Assembly: GCA_026120035.1 (NCBI GenBank)
Contig: JALRME010000015.1
Span: forward strand, 799,830 to 863,829
Reading direction: 5' to 3'
Origin: Coleophoma eucalyptorum
Taxonomy: Eukaryota; Ascomycota; Leotiomycetes; Helotiales; Dermateaceae
Length of the DNA: 64,000 nt
Part shown: positions 34,029-45,922 of the stretch, in pieces
How positions within the stretch are numbered: the first letter of the stretch is position 1
Layout of the letters: every line of letters begins with the position of its first letter
Translations under genes and position numbers: made by a program
The notes under the pieces: model-generated
Told to the model about the DNA's origin: nothing
Seen by the model: the letters and a program-made list of their open reading frames with translations, nothing else
The model's database searches: none

Positions 34029-35833
34029 TCACTGTGCTGCTTTTCCGGGGGCCTGCTCTACTGGCTTCTGCTCAGGAGTCGTTTCAAGTACCTTTTCTGC
34101 AGGCTTTTCTGAAGTTTTAACAGCTGGTTTATCCGCTGGCTTATTCGCGGGTTTCTCAGCGGCGTTCTCGGTCGCCTTTTCTGGTGCTTTATTTCCTGCT
34201 TCTCCTGCAGGTTTGTCCGCGATTGCCTTTGCTTCTTCTGCAGCTTTCGCCTTTGCGGCAGCTTCCTCTTTTGCCTTCTCTTTCATTGCTTCATTTTGAA
34301 TATCGGTTTTGTCCTTTTCCCATTGGCCATTTGGATCAGCAAATTGGTCTTTGATCTTCTTCATCCGTTCCTGGCGCTCTGTTTCTTCTTTCTCATGGGC
34401 AATTCGTTCTTGTTCCATTTCCTGTTTTTAGAGGTTAGCTTTCTGCATGTGAATTAGAAATCAAGAACTTGCCTCCATATGCCTTATGTCATCAACGCTA
34501 GGCTCGTATAAATGCCAGATAGTATAATGAGGTAATCCAACCACAGAGAATTGCATACGTTTTGCCATCTGAACCTGGTGAGTAAGGATTAATCATAAGG
34601 GTCTCAGATACTGACCTTGCCAAAACCTTCTGTCTCTGCATGCTTTTCGAAACTGAATGCAGGGAAGTGTACACCTGATCGAAAAACCTTTGCCTTTGCC
34701 AAAATACTGACTCCGCCAACACCATCAATATCCATCTCCATATCAGGGTCTCCGTAAGGATCTCGTAGATACGCAAGGTGAGGTCTCCAGGTTGCATATT
34801 CTGCATAGCCTTCAACAATGACTGCGTCCTCGTCCAGTGTATCTGCCAACGCCAAAGCGGTTTCTGATTCCTGCCACGAATTTAAATCATAAGGTTGTTC
34901 GCCACCTAGCCAATCAGGCAAAGGTCGCCAAACGTCTGTCCGTTATAGTCAGTATCATACGAACCATTGAGTTAGAAATAAACATACTGGGTACAATGAC
35001 ATCCTTATTGTGACGCATCAGGTCTTCCAGGATAGTGAAGGGGGCAGTCTCAACGTCCACGTCCCTCCAGTAGACCCAGCTATGGTAGGGCCGTAGAGCC
35101 GCGCTGAGTAGCCAATTTCTTGCTTGTGCCATTAATTTTCTTCGGCTGGCCTGAGCTGCAAAGCCGTGACGACTTTCAACGTCCTGGTTGACTTTCTGTC
35201 CAAAATCCTTCTCAATGATTGATATTTCGCCATAGGGTTGTTTCGGATCCGTATCTGCTTGAAGTTCTTCTAGAAGCTCGGAGAGTAAAGGTAATGTTCT
35301 GTCCTTCGAGTCTGAAACCAAGAAGGCAAGGTCAATGAGGTGATGAGGGTACGTGAAATTGCGTAGATGAGCAAAAAACATGCGAAGATGTGACTCGGCA
35401 TCTCGAAGGGGTGCACATAATAGGATGCGTTCTTCTCTCTCCCATCCCCTTGCAGTGCCTCCTACCGTCGAGAGATCGTAGTATCGTACCGTTTCGAGTT
35501 CGGACCCAGCGCTTGAAGACAACAAGCCCAGAGAAAGGACAGGTACCAATGAGGCACCAGGCCATACAAAGAAACCAAAAAGCGAGGCGCAAACAAGAAT
35601 GAGTCCGAGTCGTATTATAAGTGCTCGTCGTCGTCGCAAAGCCGGCGGAGCTGTTCTTGGCTGGAATCTAAAGGGTCATTATGTTATTGACAGTCCAATG
35701 TCAATTGCAATGCAGACATAACTACAACTCGTGTGGAACTGGCTTCTTACCTATGAGGGGAAATGGAGTACGTGTCGCTCTTGCTCCTTGGGTACCCATT
35801 AGAGTATGCCGTAGCATTATGCCTTGGAAGCAT
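34029..35833 (-). CDS. ANP1: Golgi mannan polymerase II subunit, ANP1/MNN9/VAN1 family (GT62)
   Basis: Alpha-1,6-mannosyltransferase subunit that extends the N-glycan outer chain in the cis-Golgi. Exons 35751-35833, 34988-35667, 34616-34935, 34473-34568 and 34029-34421 give 523 aa. The protein is type II: a short basic cytosolic N-terminus, then a signal anchor (RALIIRLGLILVCASLFGFF). The GT62 core shows ILLCAPLRDAESHL, YWRDVDVETAP (the DxD-like metal motif), DVIVPNVWRPLPDW and GFGKMAKRMQFSVVGLPHY. Intron 4 (34422-34472) starts with GC (GCAAGT), a GC-AG intron. The last exon adds a long Ala/Lys/Glu/Pro-rich tail of about 110 residues with KPAxKPA-like repeats. The first four exons match the family. 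The tail looks lineage-specific. Confidence 0.92.
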
Positions 35834-37684
35834 CTTCAGGATAGATGGAAGGTGTTAACACACAACCATTAACAGCAGTTTGATCGAAGAAAAGTTGACT
35901 CGGGGTGATCTCGAATCCGAGTAATGACAGATTTGGCGATAGAGCGACACGAAGCACTACCCTTACCCCTGGACAGCGCGTGAACGTTGCAGTCAGCCAG
36001 GATATACACACCAGGCGTGCGATAAATCAGAGATCAAGGCAGAAGCATGAACCACCTGGACGTCAATGCAACGAAATCATCGGCGGGGAAATTATTGTAA
36101 GGACAATCTTCCAGACGTGTAGGTCGAAAGTTAAGGTTGTATTCTCTCTCGCCCAGGCTCGTTAGGCCATTCGATCGCGCTTGTTTCAGCCGGCTGCGCG
36201 AACGGCCCCCACGCTTTTTCAGTCAAGCCTGCTTGCCCATCAGATAATAGGATATCAGGTATACTAGATAGGGGTCATCGTCCAAAAGCATTAAAACCGG
36301 CACGGCTATTGGGTTCAGTTTAAAGTCTTTACAAACTAGTCACGGTACTTTCAAGAATTAGGCTAGGTCTCAGAATGGCGTTTAAAATATACTTTATTAT
36401 TAGAAGTCTTTTTACTATTTAAAATTCGGTAGTATCCATGCTACCAGTAGTAAAGCTAGTCGCGGACTAGAAGGTCATGGAATCATCTTAGGCATTCGAG
36501 GTATGTGATTCAGACTTAATACCTTACGAGATCATACCCAAGATCACCTACCTGGTTCAGCTCTTGGAAAGTTGATAAGCCCTGATTAAATGGTCAGCGT
36601 GAGTGCCATTGAGGACTGCCAGATCATAAAGTAGAATGAAAGGTGCTCAGATAAGCCGATTTACTCAGGCACCTCAGCCGGCCACAAAACTCCATAGCAC
36701 AAGACGTAATATGGTGTTTTGCAGCTCTGAAGCCCGCATGACACACTTGATACTCACTACACAAGGTAGTGAGCGCAGAGGTGCAACTCCACAACCTATC
36801 ATCCCAGCCAAAAGACTGGTCCGGTGCGGGAGAGGGGCTCGGCCGACACGACAGTAGTGGAATGGATAAGCTGTTGTCATCATGGCGGAGGCTGGAGAAA
36901 ATTGGACGAAATTTCGTACCTTAGAAAAGTGCGGAATTGGCAAGTCGAAATCAGCTATGGGTCTGATAGCAAGTTAGCTAAAGGCATCTTGAAATCGTTG
37001 TAAAGGATAGTATTTGATAGAGGAATGTTTTCAGAAAGTTTTTTTGGTAATTGGGTAACATCAAGGTGTTCAGAAGCAGAACTGTATAAATGGTTTTTCA
37101 TCATACAAACAGGGCCAGGGAAACGCAGAGAGAAAATTGACGCTTACCATATTAGGATATCGAAAAAAGGTATTCGAACATCATTCGAAATTCCAAGTTT
37201 ATGGATCGAAGCTAGACCTATGACTACGGTCAGCAAGTTCATCTTCAAGCTGATGAATGAGCAGTCTTTATGTTGGAAATGCTTCAGATGGTAGTGCATG
37301 TTGTTATATGGCTCAGGAAATCGCCGGAAACAATGTGTAAAGGTATCATCAGGAGCGCAGGGGAAGAAGAGGGAATAGCAAACTTACATTAGTGAGAAAT
37401 AGCTGCGCCGCTGGCATGTTAATATTGAGTGTAGCAGAGTGCAGATCATTAAAGCTATGCCCTTGGATGTTTCAATCTTTGTATGACCGAGAAAGCATAT
37501 TGTTGGATGTGAAGATGAAGGGAAAGAATGAATCTGCGATTTTTTCGAAGCATTTTGTGGTCCTGTTTAGCGCAGAAGCTTGGGCCACAAAAACCTAAGC
37601 GCGCGCGGCTGGAAAAATGTTGCAAGGCTGAGCATCAACAACTTCACGAATTACGATCCGAGAGCTTTGCAGTCAAATCGTAAG
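35834..37684. other. Intergenic, no gene recognised
   Basis: About 1.85 kb between divergent ANP1 and MTR3. The part near 36240-36480 is notably AT-rich and could be an old transposon relic, but I could not read a protein in it. No RNA gene seen. Confidence 0.4.
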
Positions 37685-38676
37685 ATGGCTGATAGAAGGA
37701 GGATCAATGGCCCTACTGGTGGTACTTCGGCCCCAGTATTCTCGAAATATGTTGTCCAATCACCCGAGGATAGTTCGGATAGGCCTTCACGGACACGCCC
37801 TGGAAATGTCCCCAGAAAGATGTGTACGTAACTTATGGAAAAGCTCTCACAAGTTACTGACTTAGCGAAGTTTTGAAGACTGGTGTCACTCCCTCCGCAT
37901 CCGGATCTGCCTATCTTGAACTGGAAGCATCAAAGCAGTCTTTAACCTCTACGAGAGGTCTTGCTTCTCTGTCAACCTCTGGCTTGAAGCTTACATGTAC
38001 CGTTCATGGTCCACGACCATTGCCTAAATCGGCACCCTTCTCACCTCATATCATCTTATCAACACATGTCAAGTATGCACCATTTGCAACAAGAAAACGA
38101 CGAGGATACATCAGAGACAGTACCGAGAGAGATCTTGGCGTTCACCTCGAGACAGCACTTCGTGGTGTCATTATTGGAGACCGATGGCCTAAGAGTGGAG
38201 TTGATGTCATTATAACAATTCTGGAAGGTGAGGAAGATCAATGGTGGGGCGATGATAGAGGGCGAGCTGCTGCTGGCGCAGAAGAATGGGGTATGATGAG
38301 TGTTCTAAGTGGCTGCGTGACTGTTGCCTCAGCTGCCATTGTTGATGCCGGAATCGACTGTGTAGATGTGGTTTCCGGAGGGGTTGCAGCCATCATCCGA
38401 GAGCCCAAGGGAAGTCTGATGTCGACTATGCTAGTTTTGGATCCAGTACCTTCTGAACACCAAGAGATATTAGCTGCATGCATTGTAGCATACTTACCAG
38501 GGCGAGATGAGATTACAGACCTCTGGGTCAGAGGGGAAATAGGGCCACTTAGCAGCAACGAGAAAAGTCTATCCTACGAAGATCTTGCAAATAACGCGGT
38601 TCAGGCTGCATTGGGATCTCATCGAGTTCTGGTTGGAGCACTAAAGGAGACTGCCGATATGAAGATGAACCGCTGA
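37685..38676 (+). CDS. MTR3: Exosome RNase PH-like ring subunit MTR3
   Basis: One of the six RNase PH-fold subunits of the exosome ring, non-catalytic in fungi. Exon 1 starts at 37685 and exon 2 is 37866-38676. Two donors keep the same phase: GTAACT at 37828 (317 aa, junction RKMCTEVLKTG) or GTGTAC at 37822 (315 aa, RKIEVLKTG). Features are LKTGVTPSASGSAYLELE, LKLTCTVHGPRPLP, DSTERDLGVHLETALRGVI and ILEGEEDQWWG. The length and N-terminal basic, Pro-rich leader fit filamentous fungal Mtr3. The choice of donor is open. Confidence 0.88.
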
Positions 38677-39428
38677 GCAATGGTGGTATTGCGCATAATT
38701 ATATAGGAGTTTGCTGGGAATGGCTACATTATGGGAATGGGAAAAGCTTATACAGCACAATCAAGGTGTTTGGGAGCATTAGCATCAATGAATGGAGTTT
38801 AGAGCTCTGCAAAATAGGTACTTTTATTTGACAGCGCAATATGATATACATAGAGCAATGTTAAACATGGTATATCAAAAAAAAATTATTGAACCTAGGA
38901 GGACCTCTCCTCTTTCTCACCTAAAATTTAATCTTTGATCTTCGATGTGCAGGTTTTCGAAGCGGAACCCTGGTCAGCCTGGATGTAAATCGCCAAAATT
39001 CGGTAGAAAACTTCAGAATCGCCAAGTCACGAGGTTCAATCAACGAGTCGCGATGACGCGCGCAGAGCTAAACTACTTTGGTCAGATTAGCATTGATAAG
39101 GCTGATGGCTGAAATTGAAGCCATTCACGCCTACGACGCGTCAAAGGACAATAGTGACGCCACAATATTAATCGGGCTTTTTCGACATTAGCAAACCTCA
39201 AATATTGTATTGAGTGTATGCCATAATGACACGCCCGTACCGTAGAAGGCTTTCTTGAGACAAATCTCCATCCACCCAGCCTCTCGAATATTCCATCTTG
39301 AGTCCGATCTTGAACTTTCAACGGCAATCAAGGTATCAACTTTCGCGACTCGCTCTCTCTAGCTCTTGAATTACCTGCAGCCTTTTATACAGCACCATTT
39401 AGACTTTGTCGCACGCAACCCGGCACAA
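38677..39428. other. Intergenic between MTR3 and the next gene
   Basis: 752 bp with an A-rich stretch near 38878. It should hold the MTR3 3' UTR and the next promoter. No gene seen. Confidence 0.45.
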
Positions 39429-40743
39429 ATGGACCAAATTTTCAAGCTCGGGGAGCTTTTCGCTGGTTACTTCTCACCAACGAAACGCCGTCGCACCATC
39501 GGTGGTTCGGTTGCGACGCCTTCCAGAGAGCCGGTGAGCACTGAACTACCAGCGACAGACCCGGTTAGACGAAAGAGAACTACGGTAACAAGGAGACACA
39601 CAGTCACATCAACTAAGCAGTTCCCACACGGTTCACGAAAGAGGGCTCGCGACTTTGACGAAGTTGACTACGTTCTGGACTCAAATCATGTGAGAGCGTC
39701 CGTTGAGACTGGATACGCTGCATCATCGGATTCTTTCTCGGATAGTAGCTCTGTCTCGGCGTCAAGCTTGCTCGATCCGGACGACTCTGCATCGCAGATC
39801 TTGCCAAATAATGCAGATATCTCAGCCATCACTGACTATGATGACGACGAAGAAAGTGTCGAGCCTCAGCTTACAACTGAAGAGAAGATTAGAATATGGC
39901 GTGAGAAGGAAAGGAAGCTGGAGCCGGCAAAGACGTTGCTCAATGACACCATTGCCAAGGGTATCTGGACAGAGGATGAGGAGTTCCTCTTGCAGCGACT
40001 TGCGATGCGTAGCTATGAGCCACTTTTCCCAGCAGAATGGCAACCTGACTTTCCTACCTTTCCTGTTGGTCTATTCACCTTGGATTTTAAGAGGACGTTT
40101 ATCAACTTCAACTGTTCATCGAGCCACAAAGGTGCGTTTTATTTCGCACCATTCTATTATTTGAACACTGACTCGGGAAATAGCTGTGAGAGCATTCCAA
40201 TCACTCATCGATCTTGCTGGTCGTGTCAGAGATAAGAAGTCAGTCAGACTTCCCGTTGAGCGTGTCATGGAACTTGAGATCAAGAGGTATGTCAGATGGA
40301 CTGAAGAGGATGGAGGATACAACAACCTTCGATTCATCCCAAATACTGTTATTATCACCAAGAAGCCGACGCAAACCTTCCAAGAAAGCTCCCATGACCT
40401 CATCTCGCAGATGACTTTCCTTACTGAGAGATACCGTGCTACTTTGGCTCTTCCTACTCCAAAGATCAGCAAGCTCGGAGAGATCGAGCTCTATTCGAAA
40501 CAACCGCCAATAATCTATGGTATCACCATTGTCGCCTCGAAGGTATTCCTTTGGACCATGGACTCCGCAAAGATTGGTGCAAAACCTAAGTTCATCCAGC
40601 ATTTTGAGTTCGCTGAGGAGGGAATGGATGTCTGGAACGCCATTGCTATTGCTATCTTTCTCGTAATGGCACGCAACTACATTATGTCGATCAAGGACGA
40701 ATTGGAACCAGATCTCGATGATTCTGACGATCCAGATCTCTGA
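39429..40743 (+). CDS. Hypothetical protein, probably nuclear, fungal-specific
   Basis: Two exons, 39429-40131 and 40184-40743, joined across a 52-bp GTGCGT/TAG intron, give 420 aa. The frame also opens upstream from a TTG, but the first ATG is at 39429 (MDQIFKLGELFAGYFSP). The N-terminal third is basic and Ser-rich, with possible nuclear localisation signals (SPTKRRR and SRKRARD). A Ser/Asp-rich stretch with DDDEESVE follows. From about residue 150 a well-ordered, mixed-composition region runs to the end (LTTEEKIRIWREKERKLEP, then SVRLPVERVMELEIKRYVRW, then a hydrophobic stretch AIAIAIFLVMARNY). I do not recognise the family. The long conserved-looking C-terminal half argues that it is real. 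Confidence 0.72.
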
Positions 40744-41979
40744 ATGATTCTTACCACGAAAAGTGGTATATTCCAACATTTGGAGGGGTTTGACAACGAA
40801 CCGGAGCCATATTGGCTTACGGAAATGATTATGGGATACTTGCAGTTTGATTTTGAGGCTTGATAAAGATGTGCTTTAGAAAGTGCAGGAATTCTTTCTT
40901 TTGTCTTTTGTTATGAGAAGCGAAAAAAAAGTAAATTGCTGAGCGAAACTATACCCAGGGATTAGGAAAAAAATACCCAATTTGTTTTGTTTTTTTTTCT
41001 GCTAGATAGTTCGGTTTGAATGAGAATGGCTTTTCCTTTGTAATTACAGATATGCATATGTTCCTGTCCTGGATTATTGTGTCGATTTGTGACCGGAGCT
41101 GCTACATCACTTTTAGCTTGATTCACTGTCAGATTTTGGGACTCGTCATGAACCATCCAAAGGCTTATTTTCTGATTCACAAGATCTATACCTTCTCGGT
41201 TATCAACCCCCGGGCTCTAGGACTCTTCCCAGCAACGTGTCCCAAGGTACTGCTAAGCTAGTATTCGATGCTAGGTATACTAGATAGCTTGCACACGATA
41301 CTATTTCCCTCTCAATGCATAACTCATAATCCTGAATTATTAAAGTGGTAGCAGAGATTCCTACCCACCGAACAATATCGGGTGCACAATTTCATCTGTA
41401 TTTTCACATAGAAGATATCCAAATCCTATCTACTCACCGCAGCTCCGGAATAAAAGTCATTCTTGTTCAACATGTTTTAATGGCTTGCAGACTAATTAAT
41501 TAACTAATATCTCGTCATCCTCTTATTACAAAATGAGTTCTTACACATGAATGCTTGTATTTGTCAACTTTCAAGATGCGAGAACGTAGCTCTACAATTC
41601 TAGGCAACCTGGCCCTGTAGGACTCGCACCTGTTTCTGACACCCGGTGGCCGTAATATATGAAGAGTAAATGGCTTGGAATTCCGTTGTTTCATCCATTG
41701 GTGTTCGACCATTCTACTTCGAGGCGTTGCTTCTTCCATATAATGATAGGTGGACCCAGGTCGCTAAGTGCCATCGCGGTGATGCATCGAAATATTGCAG
41801 TGCTGCAGATTTTGGCGTGTGTAACGTTTTGGAAGCACATATAGACTTCTCATCCTCCCATCAAAATCAGCCTATACTCTCCATAAAGCAGCTGAGACGG
41901 AAGCTTCGTCCCGCCTATCATCATTAAACCGACTGTCTACCATGCTCAAATTCTCATACCACTACCATCAAGACAATTA
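40744..41979. other. Intergenic, no gene recognised
   Basis: About 1.2 kb of convergent 3' flank. AT-rich with short poly-A and poly-T tracts. Frames are short and without signatures. Confidence 0.45.
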
Positions 41980-42573
41980 CTACCAGGCAGGTCTTATCCA
42001 TCCAGCCATCTCATCTCCATTATTATTAACTTCCCTCACCGTGTCCTTCCTTCTTCCCTCGAAGTCCCAACTTGCTGGACGCGTTCGGTTCTTGTTCTCC
42101 ATGCTAGCTGTGTGTTTGGGTTTCAATCTCCTTGGGCCCGATGCGCTAGAAACAGAGCTTCGTACCCAACTGTTGGATTGGACATCGGTGGTCATTCGTG
42201 GAAAGCCTTCAAGCGAATCGAGAACTACGGGAATGGTGTAGTCAGGGTAGGTACTATATTCAACCTCGTCATCTTCCTCGTCTTCGTTTTCATTTTCTTC
42301 CGTCTCTGGTTGTGTTTGACAGCATGGCTCGCTCTCTACAATTATCGTTGGTGTTTGTGGAGGTGATGGTGCGATCTTTGTTGCACTGTTTGGGATTGTC
42401 CCCTGAATAGTAGGGCTATATTTCTCTTCCGGTTGACTTGGATCCGAGGATCGAGAGGTTGTGAGTGAGGACTTGAAATCTGGAACTGGCCTCGAAGATG
42501 CATGGGGAGGTGATCTTGAGGCCTGGCGCCTTTTAAAGATGTTAAGAGGATTTAGAGCCGATGCGATCACCAT
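41980..42573 (-). CDS. Hypothetical low-complexity protein
   Basis: Single open frame from ATG 42573 (MVIASALNPLNIFKRRQ), 197 aa. It is rich in Ser, Pro and Thr, with a highly acidic block (ENENEDEEDDEVEYST) near the middle and a more ordered end containing PVVLDSLEGFPRM and RPASWDFEGRRKDTV. The frame continues 63 codons upstream without a convincing protein. Nothing identifies the function. It could be a real disordered protein or a fortuitous frame, but the ordered end favours a gene. Confidence 0.48.
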   Translation of the reverse strand: MVIASALNPLNIFKRRQASRSPPHASSRPVPDFKSSLTTSRSSDPSQPEEKYSPTIQGTIPNSATKIAPSPPQTPTIIVESEPCCQTQPETEENENEDEEDDEVEYSTYPDYTIPVVLDSLEGFPRMTTDVQSNSWVRSSVSSASGPRRLKPKHTASMENKNRTRPASWDFEGRRKDTVREVNNNGDEMAGWIRPAW

Positions 42574-43995
42574 GATAGCTGTGCTTGATATGTCGTATTG
42601 AGACGGCGAAGACAGCTTTTGACTGGAGAGTGGCTTGAAAATGGTATAGAGATGTTTCTGCTTGGTATGAATATGGATGATAGGGTAGAAGATAGGAATG
42701 ACGGACGGCTCTACGGCAGGAGCAGAAAGTATAGGTAATATGATATAAGAATCCAAATTCAAAATTCAAATCCAGAAGAGGGGCAAAATGCAATGAAATC
42801 ACAAGGAAGAGAGGCGGTCGATATGTGCAGGCTACCTACACTAAGAACAACCTACCTTGCTTCACTAGCACCCATTCCATTCTTGCATCGTTGAAGGATC
42901 TTGACAAGCCAGATCTTCCCGACAAACACACGACCCTTTCAGACTGATTACTCCAGGCTTGCATGCGAGAAGGAAATGCCAAACATGATTGGAGGCCCTT
43001 GCCCTAACGGAAGAGCCACTTCCCGCTGAGCAGAGGGATATTCGATGCGTGCGCCTTTCCCATGCGACGGTGGCATGGACAGTTTAGGGTGAATGTGCAA
43101 TCACGCTGAAATTGCTGCAAGAGCGAGGCTGTCTGATGGTGGTTGATGACGTCGGTGTGCCTCGTGTCATATCAAGCGAGGGCGATTGGCATGCGTCGGG
43201 TTCGCTTGACCTTTTCAGGGTCCTCTCCTCGTCATACTCTATCCCGCCCAGGGATGCATGTAGTAGATCCAAATGCAGATGCTGATGCTGGTGCAGAATT
43301 GCGGTACCATTGGGTACTGACTGCCATGGGACTGTGGAAGCAACGGGAATTGTTTCAATTTCTGACAGCTACGTACCTCACGATAGAGCATCACAAAGTT
43401 CTAACGACGAAGTTAGAGTGAGTTAGTGAGCTGTTGACCCAATCTGGTGACCACCTTTCCTCGCTGCGAAAAAGAAAAAAAAAGCAAAAAACGTGGCTGT
43501 TGCTATCCGTGGCTCTCTTCCATCACGAAGAGCTTTTTGGTAGTCGAACCTTGATCAGTTGTTGAGGTTCGGTGGTGTTGTACTGATTCACTAGTGATTA
43601 CAGTCCCTTGCACGCACACACTTTTTTCCATATCTCTGGCACTGCATTGTTCTTCCTCAAGAATGGACAATGAATCCAGGGAACCTCTCAAGCGTCCCTC
43701 GCTGTGGCATAATACTTCGTATGCACAAGGTTTGCGGTCGCATTTAGGTGACGCCCTATAAAATGGAGCAGAAATAGCGTCAGTCATCAAATTTTGAGTG
43801 TGGCATGTTGTATACTACTACAGAAAAAACCCTTTATGCGGCAGGACCACGATAAGTGGCTGCATGTATAGTACAATATCCTTCCTGTTCTCCAATCATC
43901 TTGGCCGTGAAATCTTAGGTTTTCTTACATTTAGGGTCATGTGCTCATCCCTTTATCCACATTTATACATTTTGAATCATCCAGCCGCCTTGAAC
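42574..43995. other. Intergenic, no gene recognised
   Basis: About 1.4 kb. An A-rich tract lies near 43469-43492. Frames at 43143-43421 and 43503-43790 show no signature. Confidence 0.45.
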
Positions 43996-44557
43996 TTAGT
44001 CCTCATAGTCGGATTTGTTCAGGTGTTCAACCGCTGCGTCCAGTTCTCTGATTCTTGATCCAACGCGACGTTTGACCTCTTCACCATCGGGACCAGCCAG
44101 TGCTGCTTCGTACATCTCCTTCAGCTTCGCTAGCTCATCTCGTGCTGCCTTGCGGTCTTCTATAGCATATACCGACTTTTTCTCGGTTTCTTCGGTGGCA
44201 ATTTCGAATTCATCCTTGGCAGTGGCGTACCTGTGCACAACTGTCAGTAAAAGCTTATAGATTTGTCACACCTATTACAGTTGAGTGGAGGAGTAGTTCG
44301 AAGACATACTGGTCCTGTATTGCTTCAAGCAATTCGTCTGCGCTGGACTTGGAGCTGTAGGCTCGACCTTGCAAGCTGAGATTCTGGAAGGCAGACGCGT
44401 TAAGTAAAGGTTGACGTCTGGCACCAAGGCGTTGCTCCGAGCTTCTGGAGCTGAATGAACGACCCTGACAACCAGCTTGAATGACCGTATTCCGCAAGCA
44501 TTGTCCGCAAGAAGATCTGCGGGCAAAGCGCATGGTGGTGCTTCTTAGAGACAACAT
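43996..44557 (-). CDS. Small, probably mitochondrial, coiled-coil protein
   Basis: Exons 44310-44557 and 43996-44230, joined across a 79-bp GTATGT/CAG intron, give 160 aa. The N-terminus is Arg/Ser-rich with almost no acidic residue (MLSLRSTTMRFARRSSCGQ, later GRSFSSRSS and GRAYSSKSS), typical of a mitochondrial presequence. The rest is a charged helix: ADELLEAIQDQYATAKDEFE, then KAARDELAKLKEMYEAAL, ending VEHLNKSDYED. I do not know a named family. The gene is divergent from BCP1 with only 206 bp between starts, suggesting a shared promoter. Confidence 0.72.
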
Positions 44558-44763
44558 TTTGAGCCAGAATTCGAGGTTGAATAATTACAAAAGACTGATA
44601 CGGTAATGAATCTATATAACCGTGTACGTGAAGCGGTTGCTATGACGCGGCCGCAATTCTCGAAAAGTTTGGCTCACCGCCTAACTTTTTTGCAGCGTAC
44701 CTGATTTCGACACTCACTAGATTCTCTTCTCAAGGTCTCTTTTCAAGGGTTCATTAAGTCAAA

Positions 44764-45674
44764 ATGGTTAAGAAGAGAAACAGAGATCCAGAGGTCCTCC
44801 CAGAGGCACCTGATATCGAGAATGATAGCGACGATGTAGGAGACACCCCCGCCCTACAACAACTACCCCTCATTGACTGGAATTTTAGGACATGGATGTT
44901 GTGAATGTCGACTTCGAATGGTTCAACTTCAAGCCAGATATTGACTTTCACGGGATCAAGGCACTTGTTCGACAACTTCTTGATGTGGACCACCAATTAT
45001 TCAACATGTCAGAAGTCGCAGACCTGATATTGTCACAACCAACCATCGGGTCCACCGTCAAAGTTGATGGTGAGGATACCGATGCATATGCTTTCCTCAC
45101 CATCCTCAACCTACACGAACACCGAGAGAAGCCAGTGATCAGGGACTTGACAAAATATATCTCAGAGAAAGCAAAGTCGAGTCCCTCGCTTGCACCGCTC
45201 TCGGAACTCCTCGCCTCAAATGCTCAAGTTGGTCTGGTCCTCGCTGAGCGACTGATCAATGTACCTACGGAGATTGCACCTCCTATGTACACTATGCTTA
45301 TTGATGAGATCGAAGCTGCGGTTGAAGACAAGGAGCCATACGAATTCACACACTACCTGATCATATCGAAAACATACCGCGAGATTGCATCAGCACTCGA
45401 CCAAGAAGATGCGCCAAGGCAAAAGAAGAACAAGGCAGGGAAGGGGAGTTCAGAGACTTTCTACTTCCATCCAGAAGACGAGGTCTTGCAAAGACATGCT
45501 TTAGCTGCCGGCTCATATGACTATACCAAGGATGAAGGTGAAGGTATGGCGGATAGCAAGAGAGCTTTTCAAGAGATGGGAATTAAACCTCAAGGATCTA
45601 TGATCTTGATTGAAGCGAGCAAGTTTGAGGGTGCGGTAAAAGCTGTTGGTGAATATTTGGGCGCAGCACAATAG
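44764..45674 (+). CDS. BCP1: BCP1/BCCIP family protein
   Basis: Yeast Bcp1 is a chaperone for ribosomal protein uL14 (Rpl23) and aids nuclear export of Mss4. The human relative is BCCIP. Exons 44764-44835 and 44889-45674, across a 53-bp GTAGGA/TAG intron, give 285 aa (283 in yeast). A basic then acidic N-terminus ([16 protein letters not shown]) is followed by [20 protein letters not shown], the family core, and [15 protein letters not shown] further on. [12 protein letters not shown] lies near the C-terminus. Confidence 0.93.
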
Positions 45675-45922
45675 ATGATACCTTTAACGAAACATTCAAC
45701 ATCAAGTGTTGCTTGAGTCCCCCGAAAGCCATTGGAAGCATTTCTGTTATGGTGGAACACGCCCCAAAAAAGCGCTGTCGCTACACCATTGGATTGGCAA
45801 ATCGCCTCAGGAATTAAAGCAACCCATGGCTGGTCAAGATTAAGAAAGTGGCTAACATTTGGCTACCTGAACTCTATTTGATGCAAACAATGCTCCAGGA
45901 ATATGCGTTCTTTTATAGGGAT

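Noticed and set aside
36240..41290. 14-bp sequence GGTATACTAGATAG shared by two intergenic sites (near 36258 and 41274)
   Set aside because: Too short to call a repeat family. No flanking similarity was seen.
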